A stretch of DNA of 64,000 nucleotides from Sequoia sempervirens (GCA_007258455.2 VDFB02270651.1:496297179-496361178); one strand, 5' to 3'. Shown: positions 24,802-36,707, numbered from the stretch's first letter. The notes: generated by a model from the letters alone, not told the origin. Made by a program: numbers and translations.

Positions 24802-27694
24802 CAATCTCATTTTCTAATCACATTTTTTTTCAAAATTCTGTGCTTTTTGTGTCTATAGGAAACTCCACCGTTGGAATCTCAGCGTCGCTATATCGCACTG
24901 CTAGAAACTCCAAACTACGACGCTCCTGTTTCCCGCCCAAAATTTTGAATTTTAAATTGTGCCGTTGGAACGTTCTGGCTCGCTAGAATCTTTCAAAAAT
25001 ATAAACTGCATCGCTGACCTGAACTGCGACGCCTTCATGTTCATTGGTCTTGCTGCAGAGCGACGTTGACTGGTAAGCAGAGCCATACAACACCGCTGGT
25101 TACCTCAAACTACGATGCCTTCATGGATTACACTACTGGAACTGAGTAGAAAGTGAAAATTTATTTGTAGCACATGATTTTTGTCAAATTATGGTTCTTT
25201 TGTTTGTTTTCTACTTTTTTGACCTCTGTTTTTGTAGAATTTAACTGTTTTTCTTGTAGGTTGGATTCATTAAGGGAGAAGCATGATGACATCACCTCAT
25301 AATATCAAGTGTTTTTAAACAATCTAGTGTTTGTTTAACACTCTTAGAGGACTCACTTTTCCTCTTAAAGGAAAATTTGTTATCTTTCTTGCTTAGGACT
25401 TACTAATTTCATTTTGGACTTTAAAAAGAATCTTTTAAATTCTTGTTACAAAAGGGCTTAAAATGAACATTAAGACTCAAATCTACTAGAGTTGGTTTTT
25501 CAGATTTAACAATTGAACAAAACAACTCTCATTTGTCCTTTGGTGCTTTAAAAAGAACTCGCAATTGCTTTGAAAGGTTAAAATGAACATGTGCTACTTT
25601 TTTTATTTTGATTGCTTACTTAAACTAACATCATCAAAAAGGACGTATGCGCTTCTCTCGTGCTTCACAATGATCTTGAGAATCAAAAGGCCTTTTTGGT
25701 GATATTAGGTTGAGATAAAGTGATCACCTCCACACTTCATTTTGGGTTTAAAATTGAACAAAACATTGTGTGAGTGTGAGTAGAGCATTATTGCGTACAC
25801 TCTCTCTCTTTATGTTGCAAACAAGGATTGATCGAGTTATGGATATTTTCTTTACTCGCTTTTGTTTATCTTAGAGGGCCTGCCTTGGGAAAAAAGTACT
25901 CACCCAAGAGAACGACTCAACTAGTAACACTCTGAACCCGAGAGTATTTCCAGCTGGGATATAAATGTGGGTATTAGAATAAACGCTAGTATGACGCGGT
26001 TGGCTCTGAAGAGATGGATTGAAAGGGACTCTCGCCACATGGATCAACTCCTACGAATGGAACGTCCGAATTAAAACCCTTGTTGTAGAAAGGCCAAAAT
26101 CCCTATCCATTTGTTGGTGCAAGAATGGTCATTCTGAAGCTGCTCCACACTTTTACGGTCTTTAGTGGAAATGGAAAACATGCCATGGGAGTTTCATGGG
26201 TGTTGATGCTTGGCTACTCTGAGAAGTGAGTGCCGTGGAGGGGAGCTAGTGGGGTCAAGCATTTAACCATTCACTAAAGATAAGCATAGCTGGACTTGTC
26301 CAAGTGGGGACTCAACAAATATTGTCTTTCACATCCATAGGATTGTGCTTATTCTTGGTTACAAAATGCTTTGCTTGTTCAAAAACATTTGGAAACAAAC
26401 ATTTAACATCATCATCAAAATTTCAAACCCTTTAGAAGGCAAATATAATTGACCAAATTCATGTGTTATTGCTTGCCCTTTGGATTTATCCTTAGAGGTT
26501 TCTAAGCACTTGGATTTACATCTCAATTTTCCTACTAAAGTTAACAATAGGTAACCCTTGCCTTGATTTCATCAAAATTCCACATAACATACTTTGTGGG
26601 ATTCAAAGAAATTAGGACATTAGACATCTAGTTTGGAAAACTAATCAAAGAAGTGTTTGTAGTAAAACAAAATCACTAAGCAAAGATAAAAAAATTGGTT
26701 CTCACACGTGTTAGTTCCTCATGATTTCCAAGAAAGTCAAAATCCCAAAACAAAAGTCCTTGAGAAAAAGTTCAAAATTTAGGAGTCACACTCGAAAGGT
26801 CATCAAGAAATACATCAGGAAGTGCCATCAAAAGCAACATATCAAAATAAGCAAGAAGTTCACAAGGTTCTATAGACTTATTCCTTTGAACAATCCAAAA
26901 ATGTATGCTCAATTTGAACCACTTCTTAGTTATAGAGGTCCATAGAAGCATTGCATGCTCTTCAATACCGAGGTCTAGTAAACAAGTGTCTTTTTAGGTA
27001 CATCCTAAGATCAAAATCAAATATTTTTCATCCATCCTTCAATATCAAACCAAAATCACCTCACCATCATCTTTTGAAAAATCTTGAAATTATCCTCCAT
27101 GCTAGGCTTTTTGGTAAAAAATAAATCAAAATCATCAAATCCTTGAGGCAAAATCCTTGAAATCTTTGAAATCAAAACATCAAATCATCTTTGGATAGGT
27201 ATGTATAGATGCATCCTTTTGCATATGCTTAGTCAAAATTATCAAACCATCTTATTTAGCTAGGTATATGTAGATGCATCCTTCTTTATATGCTTGGTTA
27301 AATTATCATCTTGTTTGAATAGGTGTGGGTAGATGCATCCTTCTCCCTACACATATTCAAATTATCATCCTTTGAGAAAATCTACCCCTTAGATAATCAT
27401 CCAACATCTTAGGGTCTATTTGTTCAATCAAAGCAAATAAAAAAATCAAGTCAAGGACAATCCAAAAATCAAAATCCAAATCCAAAACATATCCCAAAGT
27501 CCTAAAAGTATAGCATTCCCCTCAAGATTTCTCAAAAGATCAAACATCCACATCATCCATCTTTTGCATCATCATCATCATATCACCTTTTGATCCTCAA
27601 GATATCCTAAAATTTCTCTTTTGTGCCTAAAATTAGATCAATCCAAAGAATTAGAGATTCATCTCCCATATTCTTGAAAATTGATCCTTGTTTT
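24802..27694 (+). other. Untranslated leader of Tat element
   Basis: About 2.9 kb without a supportable ORF. It includes a GC-richer patch at 24,860-25,140 with repeated CAAACTACGA(C/T)GC motifs, and an A-rich final 700 bases. A long leader is usual in large Tat elements. Confidence 0.7.
27196..27372 (+). repeat. Three imperfect ~60-bp tandem units in leader
   Basis: Units start at 27,196, 27,261 and 27,320. Each carries TAGGT(A/G)TG..TAGATGCATCCTT, then a short C/T-rich part, then AAATTATCA. Spacing is 65 and 59 bases. Confidence 0.8.
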
Positions 27695-30600
27695 ATGATT
27701 CAAACTAGATCTCAATACAAGAAGAACATGGAAGCCAACCAAGAAACACCCGCTTCAAGTGACCTAAGTCAAACAAATTCTGAAATAAATCCCGTTGGGT
27801 CAAGCAACCCTATAACAAACTTTCCTCCATCAAATCAACAAGAGGAAGCCCAAGTGGAGGATCTCACCAATAACCCCTTCAGAATGTCACATGAGGAAAT
27901 CAACGAAATGGTTCAAAATCTAGAAAATCATAAAATTATCAACATCATGATGAGACTTAATCCTTCACTATACATGCTTGAGTTGGAAAAGCAAGGGGCT
28001 AAACTCCCCTCCGATTTTGATTTGAGCACTATTGTGGAGCCATATTTTGGGGTCATGCCCCCAATCTCATCCACCATCCCCATCTCATCAACACCTCCAT
28101 TCCAAAACATCACTCAAAACATCCCCCAAATCACATCATCTATTGCTCCAATGCCACCCATTGTTAATAAGGGAAGTGCATTTCTCAATGCAATACAAAC
28201 ACACCCCTTGTAAACAATCAGTATTTGGATACAAACACCATCTTGGGACAATCCATACCCAAAAATCCATTACATACACATTTCCCTCTCACCTTTCACA
28301 CTCCAAATGATCCATCATCATCATCATTCTGTGCAACACCCCAAACTTCTCTCTCCATAACTTCGCAAGGAGAGGGTGATATGTTTGGACCAGGGGCAAT
28401 TTTCAACACTGCACCATTTCCTCAAGAGATCACATCTCTCACGTTTGCACTTCCACCATTTCCATCATCATCCACACCACTTCTTGGCTTAGGGCTTTCC
28501 CCTTTACCAAATATCAATCAAACCAACATCCCAAACATCAATCAGAGCATCACGCCAAACTCTCAAAACTTGTCATCAATATCGCAACAACAAATGACAA
28601 CTACACAAGAAATCACCACATCATCAACCACCCCCCTAACATCTCAAAACATGGTCTCTCAAGGACCAACCACATTGATTGCACCATCTACCAATCAAAC
28701 CCCAATTACCAACACAATGACACCTCTCATCACTACAACAAGCACCATTCCAACTCCACCTCCACCATCACCACCACCAATCTCCAATACATCAAGCCAA
28801 TATAGTATTGCATTGCAAGCCGCTCAGTAAGCCGCTTATCAAAAGGCATTCCTACAAGTACAAAAATAACATGCTACATAACTAGATACTCAACAAGCCA
28901 CACACCTAGCTGCTCAGCAAGCCGCTCAAGCTACCCAAATTGAAAAACAAGCGTAGCAAGATGCACAAGCCCAAGCCTTATTGCAGCAACAACAACAAGA
29001 AGCCACCCAAGTAGCTCAAGCTGCACATGCACAAGCACAAGTTACACAAGCTACACAAGCACAAGCACAAGCTGCACAAACTGTGCAAGCACAGGCTCAA
29101 GCTCAAGCTCAAGCCCAAACTCAATACCAAGCCCAACAAGCTCAAGCAAAAGCACAAGCACAAGCACAATATCTTGTACAACAACAAGTCACACAACATC
29201 AAGCATACCAGCAAGCACTCAAACAATACCAAGAACAACAAGAAGCAACTCGATTAGCCGCCCAACAACAAGCATTGTTGGTGCAACAACAAGCATTGTT
29301 GGTGCAACAACAAGCATTGTTGGTGCAACAACAAGCACAACAACAGACTCAACAATAGGCACTAATAGCACATCAACAACGGGACCAACAACAAGCGTTG
29401 TTGGTACAACAGCAATTGCAAGCATACTTGGCTCAACAAAATACACAAACACCATCTATCAATATACCGACCAACCCACCCATTCCACCAAAAAATGAAC
29501 CACCTCAAAACAATTTTATCCCACCCCCTAACCCGCAAAATGATGTAACAACACAAATCAGGTTGCTCTCGCAAAAAGTGCTCGATCTTCAATCAGGGAA
29601 AACCACAAAAACTCCCAGAAACTTGTGCCCTTATCCGTTCGATAGGAGCCTTGCAATGAAGCCATTTCCAAAGGTATTTGTGATCCCTAATTTCAACAAG
29701 TACCATGGGATGGGAAACCCTGAAGATCACATTAGGGAATTCCAGGTTCATTGCATGGAAGTTGTGTATGATGATACCTATTTGATGTGGATTTTTCCCA
29801 GGAGTTTGGCTGGCCATGCCATGGAATGGTTCTCTCTCCTACCTACAAGCATCAAGACATTCCAAGAAATCATAGATGCATTCATCAAAAACTACGCATG
29901 CAATATCACCATGGATGTCAGTCTAGAAGAATTATTGGCTCTAAAACAAGGTAAGAATGAATCATTTGCTTCATTCCTACAACGATGGCGATCCAAGGCC
30001 AATCAGAGCAAATGGGTCATGCCCAAGGAGCAACAAGTATGCACTATCATATCCAACCTCAACGACCTCTTGGATTTTCATCTTAAAGTCCAAGGAATCA
30101 CCATGTACAACCAGTTGATTCCCAAGGCGCTCAGCATCGAACTAGCCCTTATGACACAACTTGGAGGATCAACTACATATCCTGAACAATAGAACAATCA
30201 CCTACCCACCAACTACAATGATAAACCTCACACATCAGCAAGAAACAAAAATGTTACCAACGATGGTGTCGTCGATGCCAAAGTTGTCATCAGTGCCCCT
30301 CAGCAAAACACTCCCGCACCACAACAACAAATCCAAAACCATCATCAAAACAATCAAGCTAACACAACAACACAACAACCAAATAATCAAGCGATCAATA
30401 ACGTCAATGATCAAAGGGGACCACCCCAGCGAAACAAGAACTTTAACAAGCGGAAGTACACCGCCCTTGGGGAATCACTCGAGGACATCATGAAGAAACT
30501 AATAAACGAAAATCTCATCAAGATTCCCACCTATGAGAACTACCAAGAACCAGATGTTAAGCCTCCATGGTACAACGAAAATCAGCTCTGTGACTTCCAC

Positions 30601-31035
30601 AAAATCAAAGGGCACACCACTAACAGTTGCATGAGGTTAAAGAACTTAGTCCAAGACCTCATTGATCAAAGAATCATAAATGTGGAACAACCAACAGGAA
30701 ATAAAAACCTCAAAATATACACGAATCCGATGCCAAATCACAACACTAAAGGGAACAATAACACTGATAAGGGGAAAGGCACCTTCAAAAATGTGAATCA
30801 TGTGTATGAAACTGTCGTCGCTTCCCTAGATGAACATTGTACTACCATCACCATCAAAGGAGCCTAGGTCGATTGTGGAGTCACCACAAGAGGTGGCAAA
30901 ATTACCATTGCAGGATCATCTCAGCCAAACAGAGTACCCGCACCCAACCCTAGATCTGTTCCCAGTGGTTATAATGTCATTAATCATCTAAAAAGAACCC
31001 CAACACAAATCTCCATCATGGAGTTGCTAAAAATT
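27695..31035 (+). pseudogene. gag: gag polyprotein region of Tat element
   Basis: The likely start is the ATG at 27,695 (MIQTRSQYKK), since gypsy Gag proteins often begin with a short Met-x-Thr-Arg-Ser peptide; an in-frame ATG at 27,623 is possible. The first part (to about 28,200) is in one frame, then a shift moves to the frame used up to about 31,035. A Pro/Ser/Thr-rich part is followed by a Gln/Ala-rich tract (28,800-29,440). The capsid-type Gag domain lies at 29,650-30,160 (FPRSLAGHAMEWFSLL, LEELLALKQGKNESFASFLQ). A zinc knuckle of the Tat type, CDFHKIKGHTTNSC, is at 30,589-30,630. Stops occur at 28,828, 28,867, 28,879, 28,954, 29,356, 30,190 and 30,865, all at sites where Gln is expected. 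It would have formed the particle and packaged RNA. Confidence 0.9.
28800..29440 (+). repeat. Gln/Ala-rich coding tract with 21-bp repeats
   Basis: About 200 codons made mostly of CAA, CAG, GCA, GCT and GCC, giving alternating Gln-Ala and Gln runs. Three exact-length 21-bp units encoding QALLVQQ lie at 29,269-29,331 and a fourth diverged copy is near 29,391. Five in-frame stops interrupt it. Confidence 0.9.
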
Positions 31036-31039
31036 TCAT

Positions 31040-31560
31040 TTTCTCACAAGAAATCCTTGAGGAAGCATTAGCTTCATCAACCGTCCTCACAGATCTTGAT
31101 GCGAAACAATTCCAAGCTATTGTTGGAAACATTATCACTCCAAACCTCCTTACATTCTCTGACCAAGATTTTTTCGCTCAACCTTTTCACAATTGTGCAC
31201 TCCATTTAGAGGTCCTAGTGCAGAAAAGTAAAGTCAAGCGAGTCTTGGTTGATGTAGGTGCAGGCTTGAATATTTGTTCCCTCAAGCTCGTTAAGTAGTT
31301 AAAAATCTCAGAGGATTCCATCGACAAAGGAAAAGGTATTACAATAAGAGCATATGATGATCAGGAAAGAGTATCCCAGGCCACAATCGTAATCCCTATT
31401 CAAGTAGGGCCAGCTATCATGGAGACTACCTGTTAGGTCCTGGACCTCGACTTGCCGTATAAAATTCTCCATGGACGTCCATGGATCCATGCAATGCAAG
31501 CAGTAGCATCAAACTTCCATCAATGTGTCAAATTCACATATGAAGGACAAGAGGTCACCA
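31040..31560 (+). pseudogene. Aspartic protease region of Tat element
   Basis: After a frame change near 31,035 the frame reads QEILEEALASSTVLTDLDAK, then VLVDVGAGLNICSLKLV with the catalytic triplet as Asp-Val-Gly at 31,251-31,259, and a C-terminal ILHGRPWIHAM at about 31,460-31,495. This fold cleaves Gag-Pol. Active-site triplets of the family are Asp-Thr/Ser-Gly, although Tat relatives vary at the middle position. TAG stops at 31,293 and 31,434 break the domain. The same frame continues into RT. Confidence 0.85.
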
Positions 31561-31997
31561 TCCATGGAGATCCTGAACCATTCTCCTACTGCAATAACCT
31601 TGAGGAAAAATACTACAAAATACCTCAAGTACCTAAAAATGATGAAGGCCCACCAAATCCATACATTGACCCAACCACCCTCACTTCCACTTCTACGACA
31701 GAGACACCTGCCATCCCCACCATCTCTGATATCAAAGTCATCATTCAAGATAATGGTTGCGGAAACTATACGATTCCCAAGAATTCTTTTGTGGTAGGAG
31801 AGTTACCACAATCTCCCAGATCACGAGGACGTCTACAATCAAATGAAGCTTCCACATCTCAAACATCCCCTGAAGACTATCCCTACTTCACAAGTTGGGG
31901 AGATCTCGACCGAGAGGTCATAGAGGAGGATCCATCCCATCTCTTATACCAAGACAACCGACCAACAACTGATCTACCAACGGATGACAAAAAAAAA

Positions 31998-32118
31998 GGT
32001 TTGCAAATGATGCTCGCAATGGGCTATGACAGAAACCAGAGACTTGGGAAACATGACAACGAACTTATAATACCCCTCATTCCTGAGACACGAATGAGAA
32101 ATCTTGGCCTCAGATGTA
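31998..32118 (+). other. G-patch-like motif between protease and RT
   Basis: In the pol frame the segment starting GLQMMLAMGYDRNQRLGKH and ending NLGLRC has the G-patch layout: hydrophobic stretch, Met-Gly-aromatic, then Leu-Gly-Lys and a downstream Gly-Leu. One Gly of the usual Gly-x-Gly-Leu-Gly is replaced. G-patches bind RNA or activate helicases; in some retroviruses one follows the protease. A stop (TGA) at 32,145 follows. Confidence 0.6.
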
Positions 32119-32147
32119 CCCCTCTAAGTATAACCATACGTGGATGA

Positions 32148-34290
32148 AGTCCCCCAGTTAGAGCAGTCAAAACTCCTTGTGAACCAACACCAACTGAACT
32201 TTGCTTACTTGTATCCACTGGTCGCGTCATAGATAATTTCACTTTTGACATAATGGAAATTTGTAGTAGCAGTGATGATGAGGATCCCATAACTAACGTA
32301 CCCAGGATCTTTGAGTATACCACCCTTCACATGATTAACACCCTATCTTATGAGTCTGAAAACCAAAGCCATGAGATCCGCCTAGTTTACCCCTAACTCA
32401 TCGACTATGACCAACAAGGACCACCAATTCTTGACACATTCAAAAATGATGAGGCACTCTCAGAATTCATGGGACTGCAGGATAATATTCCATGTGGGGA
32501 TCACAAAGTAGGGTTCATCATTGAGCTAGATACACAGGCCTATTATGGGGAAACAATTGAATCCCTCAGTCACAAAAGTGAGAAACTAAGAATAATATCT
32601 AAGTCCTTGAGTGAAAACCACATTGTGGCACTCTCCAACATGAAAAAAGTAAAAAGAAAGGATGGATCCAATGGTGAAAACCTCTCTGAGGCACCTGAGG
32701 ATGGGGGATTCAATCTTCCTTTCAGAGCTCTTCATCAGAAAAAATCAACAGTCCTAGCAAAAAAATGCAATCCAATTAATCTAGGAACAGAGCAGACACC
32801 ACACATCACATTCTATGCAGAGTCATTACTATCAGAGGAACAAGAGCTCTTGATAGCCTTCTTGAGAGATAAACAAGTTAATTTTGCATGGAGCTATGCA
32901 GACATGTCGGGGCTTGGTCCAGAAATTGTCGTTCATCACCTAGCAGTATATCCTGAAGCAAAGCCTGTCTGACAAAAGCTCAAGAAAATGCACCCTTAGA
33001 TCACCCCACTAGTCAAAATGGAACTAAAGAAGCTATTGGATGAAGGATTCATTCGACCAATAGATTATCTAGAATGGGTGTCAAACCTGGTTTCTGTCTC
33101 AAAACCTGATGGGGGCATTAGAATTTGCACAGATTTCAGTGACTTAAACAAAGCATGTCCAAAAAATGATTTCCCGTTGCCCAACATTGACATGATCGTA
33201 GACATGACGGCGGGACACGAAATGCTTTCCTTGATGGATGGTTTCTCAGGATACAACCAGATAATGATTGCTAAAGAAGACCAACATAAAATGACCTTCA
33301 CTTGTCCATCGAGGACTTACTGCTGGAATATGATGCCTTTCGGCTTGAAAAATGTTGGTGCTACATACCAAAGAGCTATGACATTAATCTTCCATGACAT
33401 GATCCACAAGACTGTCAAAGATTATGTTGATGACATACTAGCCAAATCCAGAAAGAGGAAGGATCACATAGCAACCCTAAGTGCTATCTTTGACAGGCTG
33501 GAGGAATACAAAGTCCGATTAAATCCAAAGAAGTGCATCTTCAGCATACAATTAGGAAAGCTACTAGGTTACATAGTGTCAATGAGAGGTATTGAGGTCG
33601 ATCCAGCAAAGTTAAAAGAAATTCTTGAAATGGAAGCACCCAAAACATTGAAACAATTGAGAGGTCTCCAAGGAAGGCTTCTGTCCATCCAAAGATTCAT
33701 AGCACAACTAGTAGATAAGCAAATCCCATATTCTCACCTACTTCACAAGGGAGTAGCGTACAAGTGGGATGATAAGTGTGAGGAAGCCTTCAATAAGATC
33801 AAAGAAAAGCTGCTTACATCGCCAGTCCTTATGCCACCGATCCCTAGAAAACCATTGATCCTATATGTGTCAGCAACAACAACAGCCCTTGGAGTTCTCC
33901 TAGCTCAACACGATGAAAATGAGACAGAAAGGGCCATATATTATATCAACAGAACAATGGTTGGGCATGAGTTAAACTACTCCTTCATTGAAAAATCATG
34001 TCTATCCATCGTGTTTGCATCACAAAAATTCAGACATTACATGTTGGCACACAAAATAAAACTCATTGCCAAACTTTATCCCCTCAAGTACTTACTATCA
34101 AAAGCAATGCTCACCAAAAGAATGGCCAAGTGGGTCACGATACTATCAGATTATGACATAGAGTATGTGGAGTAGAAAGCAATAAAAGGCCAAGTCATAG
34201 CAGATCAACTTGTAGAAGCACCAATCTATTCAGAGAATCCACTCATCTCAGAATTTCCAGACGAATCCATCTTCAATCTCAACATAGCTG
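32148..34290 (+). pseudogene. pol: Reverse transcriptase and first RNase H of Tat element
   Basis: The same frame as protease continues through a linker (32,148-32,970) to the RT. RT starts near 32,800 (SEEQELLIAFLRDKQVNFAW). It contains FIRPIDYLEWVSNLVSVSKP, CTDFSDLNKACPKNDFPLP, the palm motif FSGYNQI, and the catalytic YVDD at 33,423-33,434. The RNase H that follows (about 33,850-34,175) reads LYVSATTTALGVLLAQ where active enzymes have an Asp at the Ser, and AKLYPLKYLL where they have Asp-His-x-Pro-Leu. It keeps a Glu in IEKSCLSIVFA. Stops: 32,970 (TGA, Arg expected), 32,997 (TAG) and 34,173 (TAG); 385 codons from 33,018 are otherwise open. This is the enzyme that would copy RNA to DNA. Confidence 0.92.
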
Positions 34291-34673
34291 ACCATTGGAA
34301 AATCTACTTTGATGGCTCATACACACAACATGGATCAGGAGCCGATGTTTTCTTCATCACTTCACAAGGAGAATGTATACCTAGATCTTACAAACTAGCA
34401 TTTCCCTACACTAACATCACTGAATATGAGGCCTTAACCATAGGTCTTAGAATAGCAGTGCAGTGGCACATCATGGCCCTCAAAGTTTATAGAGACTCCC
34501 AACTTATAATAAACCACGTGAATGATGAATACCAAAAAAAAGATGATAAGCTGACCCCATATAAGAAGCTAGTAGAAAATCTCAAGGAATCATTCATTGA
34601 TATCACATATGAGCAGATTCCCAGAACCCACAACAGAGTAGCAGATGCTATGGCAACGATTGGACCTTACTAG
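34291..34673 (+). pseudogene. Second (archaeal-type) RNase H of Tat element
   Basis: Following the connection, WKIYFDGSYTQHGSGADVFF (Asp at about 34,311), EYEALTIGLRIA (Glu), VYRDSQLIINHVN (Asp) and HNRVADAMATIG (Asp) supply all four acidic residues of an active RNase H1-type site. A second RNase H gained beside a degenerate first one is characteristic of the Tat lineage. The domain is free of stops until TAG at 34,671-34,673, where the frame also changes. Confidence 0.88.
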
Positions 34674-36051
34674 ATATTCCTTGCAATGTCCCGAAACATG
34701 AATTCTTGGTAGAACAACTTCTCGTACCTGCATTTGAGGTACCAGAGTCAGAACTTGTGTGTGAAATTGTTGGTCCTGGTAATCCCTAGTACCATGACAT
34801 TTATACCTACCTACGAATAGGTGTCCTGCCTATTGACTTACCCTCAAGCCTAAAAAGAACCTTTGTCAAAAAATCATCTAGGTTTGTCATCTTAGGAAAT
34901 ACCTTATATCGTAGAAGTATAGAGGGAACCTTGTTACGATGCCTCAACACTGATGAAGCCTTGATCGCTCTAACTGAGGTGCATAACATGATTTGTGGTT
35001 TGCACTCGAGTGGAATAATCTTGGCCAAGTGGCCAAGAAACTGCTGAGGATGGGGTATTATTGGCCCACTATGGAGAAAGAGGCACACGACTATGTCAGA
35101 AGATGCTTACAATGTCAGCAACATGGGGACCTCATCCATGCTCCAACTCAAGAACTTCATCCCATCATCACACCATAGCCCTTTTCATAGTGAGGGCTTG
35201 ATCTCATTGGGAAAATCACTCCCACCTCATCCAACGGCCACAAGTTCATCATAACTGCCACTGAGTACTTTACCAAGTGGGTGGAAGCCATACCCATGAC
35301 ATATATAACTGGGAAGTAGATATCAAAGTTCATCCTGAACTATCTCATTTTCTGATACAATGTTCCCCAAGCTATTATCTCAGATAATGGGACACCATTT
35401 AAGAATCAGGATGTCCATGACTTGTGTGAAAAATTTGAAATCCAACATCGCTTCTACACCCCATACTATCCCTAGGGAAATAGCCAAGCATAAGCCACAA
35501 ATAAAACCATTTTAAAGATCCTCAAGAAAATAGTCAATGACGCAGGTCATGACTGGCATCTATAGCTCAATCCCACCCTCTGGGCCTACCAAACTAGCAT
35601 CCGCACACCCACCGACGCCACTCCCTTCTCCCTAGTCTATGGATCAGAGGCAATACTCCCCATAGAGATCGAACTCCCCTCATTAAGGATATCATTGCAA
35701 AACCTCATATCAGATGAAGAATACCGAGTATCAAGACTAAATGAGCTGGAGTTACTGGATGAGCAATGGATAGAGGCATTAAATCATTTGCAAGTCTATC
35801 AAAATAGACTTAAGCAGAGCTACAACAAGAAAATCAGAAGTAGAACATTCCAAGTCAGAGAATTGGTGCTAAAGGAAAATCAAAGGAACGTCCCTAATCC
35901 AGATAGTAAGGGAAAGTTTGAGCCTAATTAGTTAGGCCCATTTGTGATCACAACGAGCTACAAGTCAAGGGCATATCAATTGTCAACACCCAAAGGGGAA
36001 CCTCTACAAGAACCCATGAACAACTCTCATCTCAAAAAGTTTTATGCCTAA
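34674..36051 (+). pseudogene. Integrase of Tat element
   Basis: Two frames are used. The N-terminal part (to about 35,028) ends VHNMICGLHSSG, giving the two His of the zinc-binding domain. After a frame change at a local GGCCAAG duplication, MGYYWPTMEKEAHDYVRRC and LQCQQHG give the two Cys. The core has GLDLIGKI (first Asp), ISDNGTPFKN (second Asp), and where the catalytic Glu is expected there is a TAA stop at 35,491-35,493. C-terminal integrase sequence follows (QNRLKQSYNKKIRSRTFQV) to the stop at 36,049. Stops are at 35,176, 35,188, 35,191, 35,317, 35,353, 35,473, 35,491, 35,563 and 35,929. It would have inserted the cDNA copy into the genome. Confidence 0.9.
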
Positions 36052-36549
36052 AGGTATAGAACCAGAAAAACCAAAAAATTAGAAAATGTCCCCAAAAAAT
36101 GGTTACCTTGGCGAAAACCTGGCAAACAGGCATCTTGGTGACAAAAAAAAAGAAGCAAAAAATAAAATAAAATCAGAAAAAGGATAAAAAAAAGTAAATA
36201 GAAAAATCATCCTCTAGTGAAAACCACTTTGGTGGCACTTTGGGCAAGTACCTTGGTGAAAACCTGGCAAATAGATGCCTTGTATAAATAAGCACTTTCT
36301 ATCCATTGGGATCTTCACAACTCATTCTGCATTGCCATCCATCAAGCATCCATCATCCATCGCAAATAGATCTCCATCCATCATCTACCCACATCCGCAT
36401 CATAGCTTGGTCTTGTGTTCGTATCATGATCCCTCCTAGTACTACTCAGCCCATTCCCAAGGTCAATTTGTATTGCCTTTATTAGAGTAGTCTATTGCAT
36501 CATGCTGGGGGCATGTTCTCATTGGATTCATGTATATTCTTGACGTCCT

Positions 36550-36707
36550 AAAATCATAAAATCCAAAAACATCAGAAAATCACCAAAATCCAAAAACGTC
36601 AAAACATTAGAAAATCCAAAAACATCAAAAAATCACCAAAATCCAAAAACATTCAAAACATATCAAAATCCAAAACAGGTCAAAAAGTCAGTCAAAAAGT
36701 CAAAAAC
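36550..36707. repeat. A-rich tandem repeats (AAAATCCAAAAAC)n
   Basis: Repeats of AAAATCCAAAAAC(A/G)TCA, spaced about 26-30 bases and separated by AAAATCACC-type filler, fill this block. It ends with GTCAAAAAGTCA duplicated. Confidence 0.8.

Noticed and set aside
28978..29455. Leu/Cys-rich minus-strand frames opposite the Gln/Ala tract
   Set aside because: These are shadows of the CAA/GCA-rich coding repeat read in reverse.
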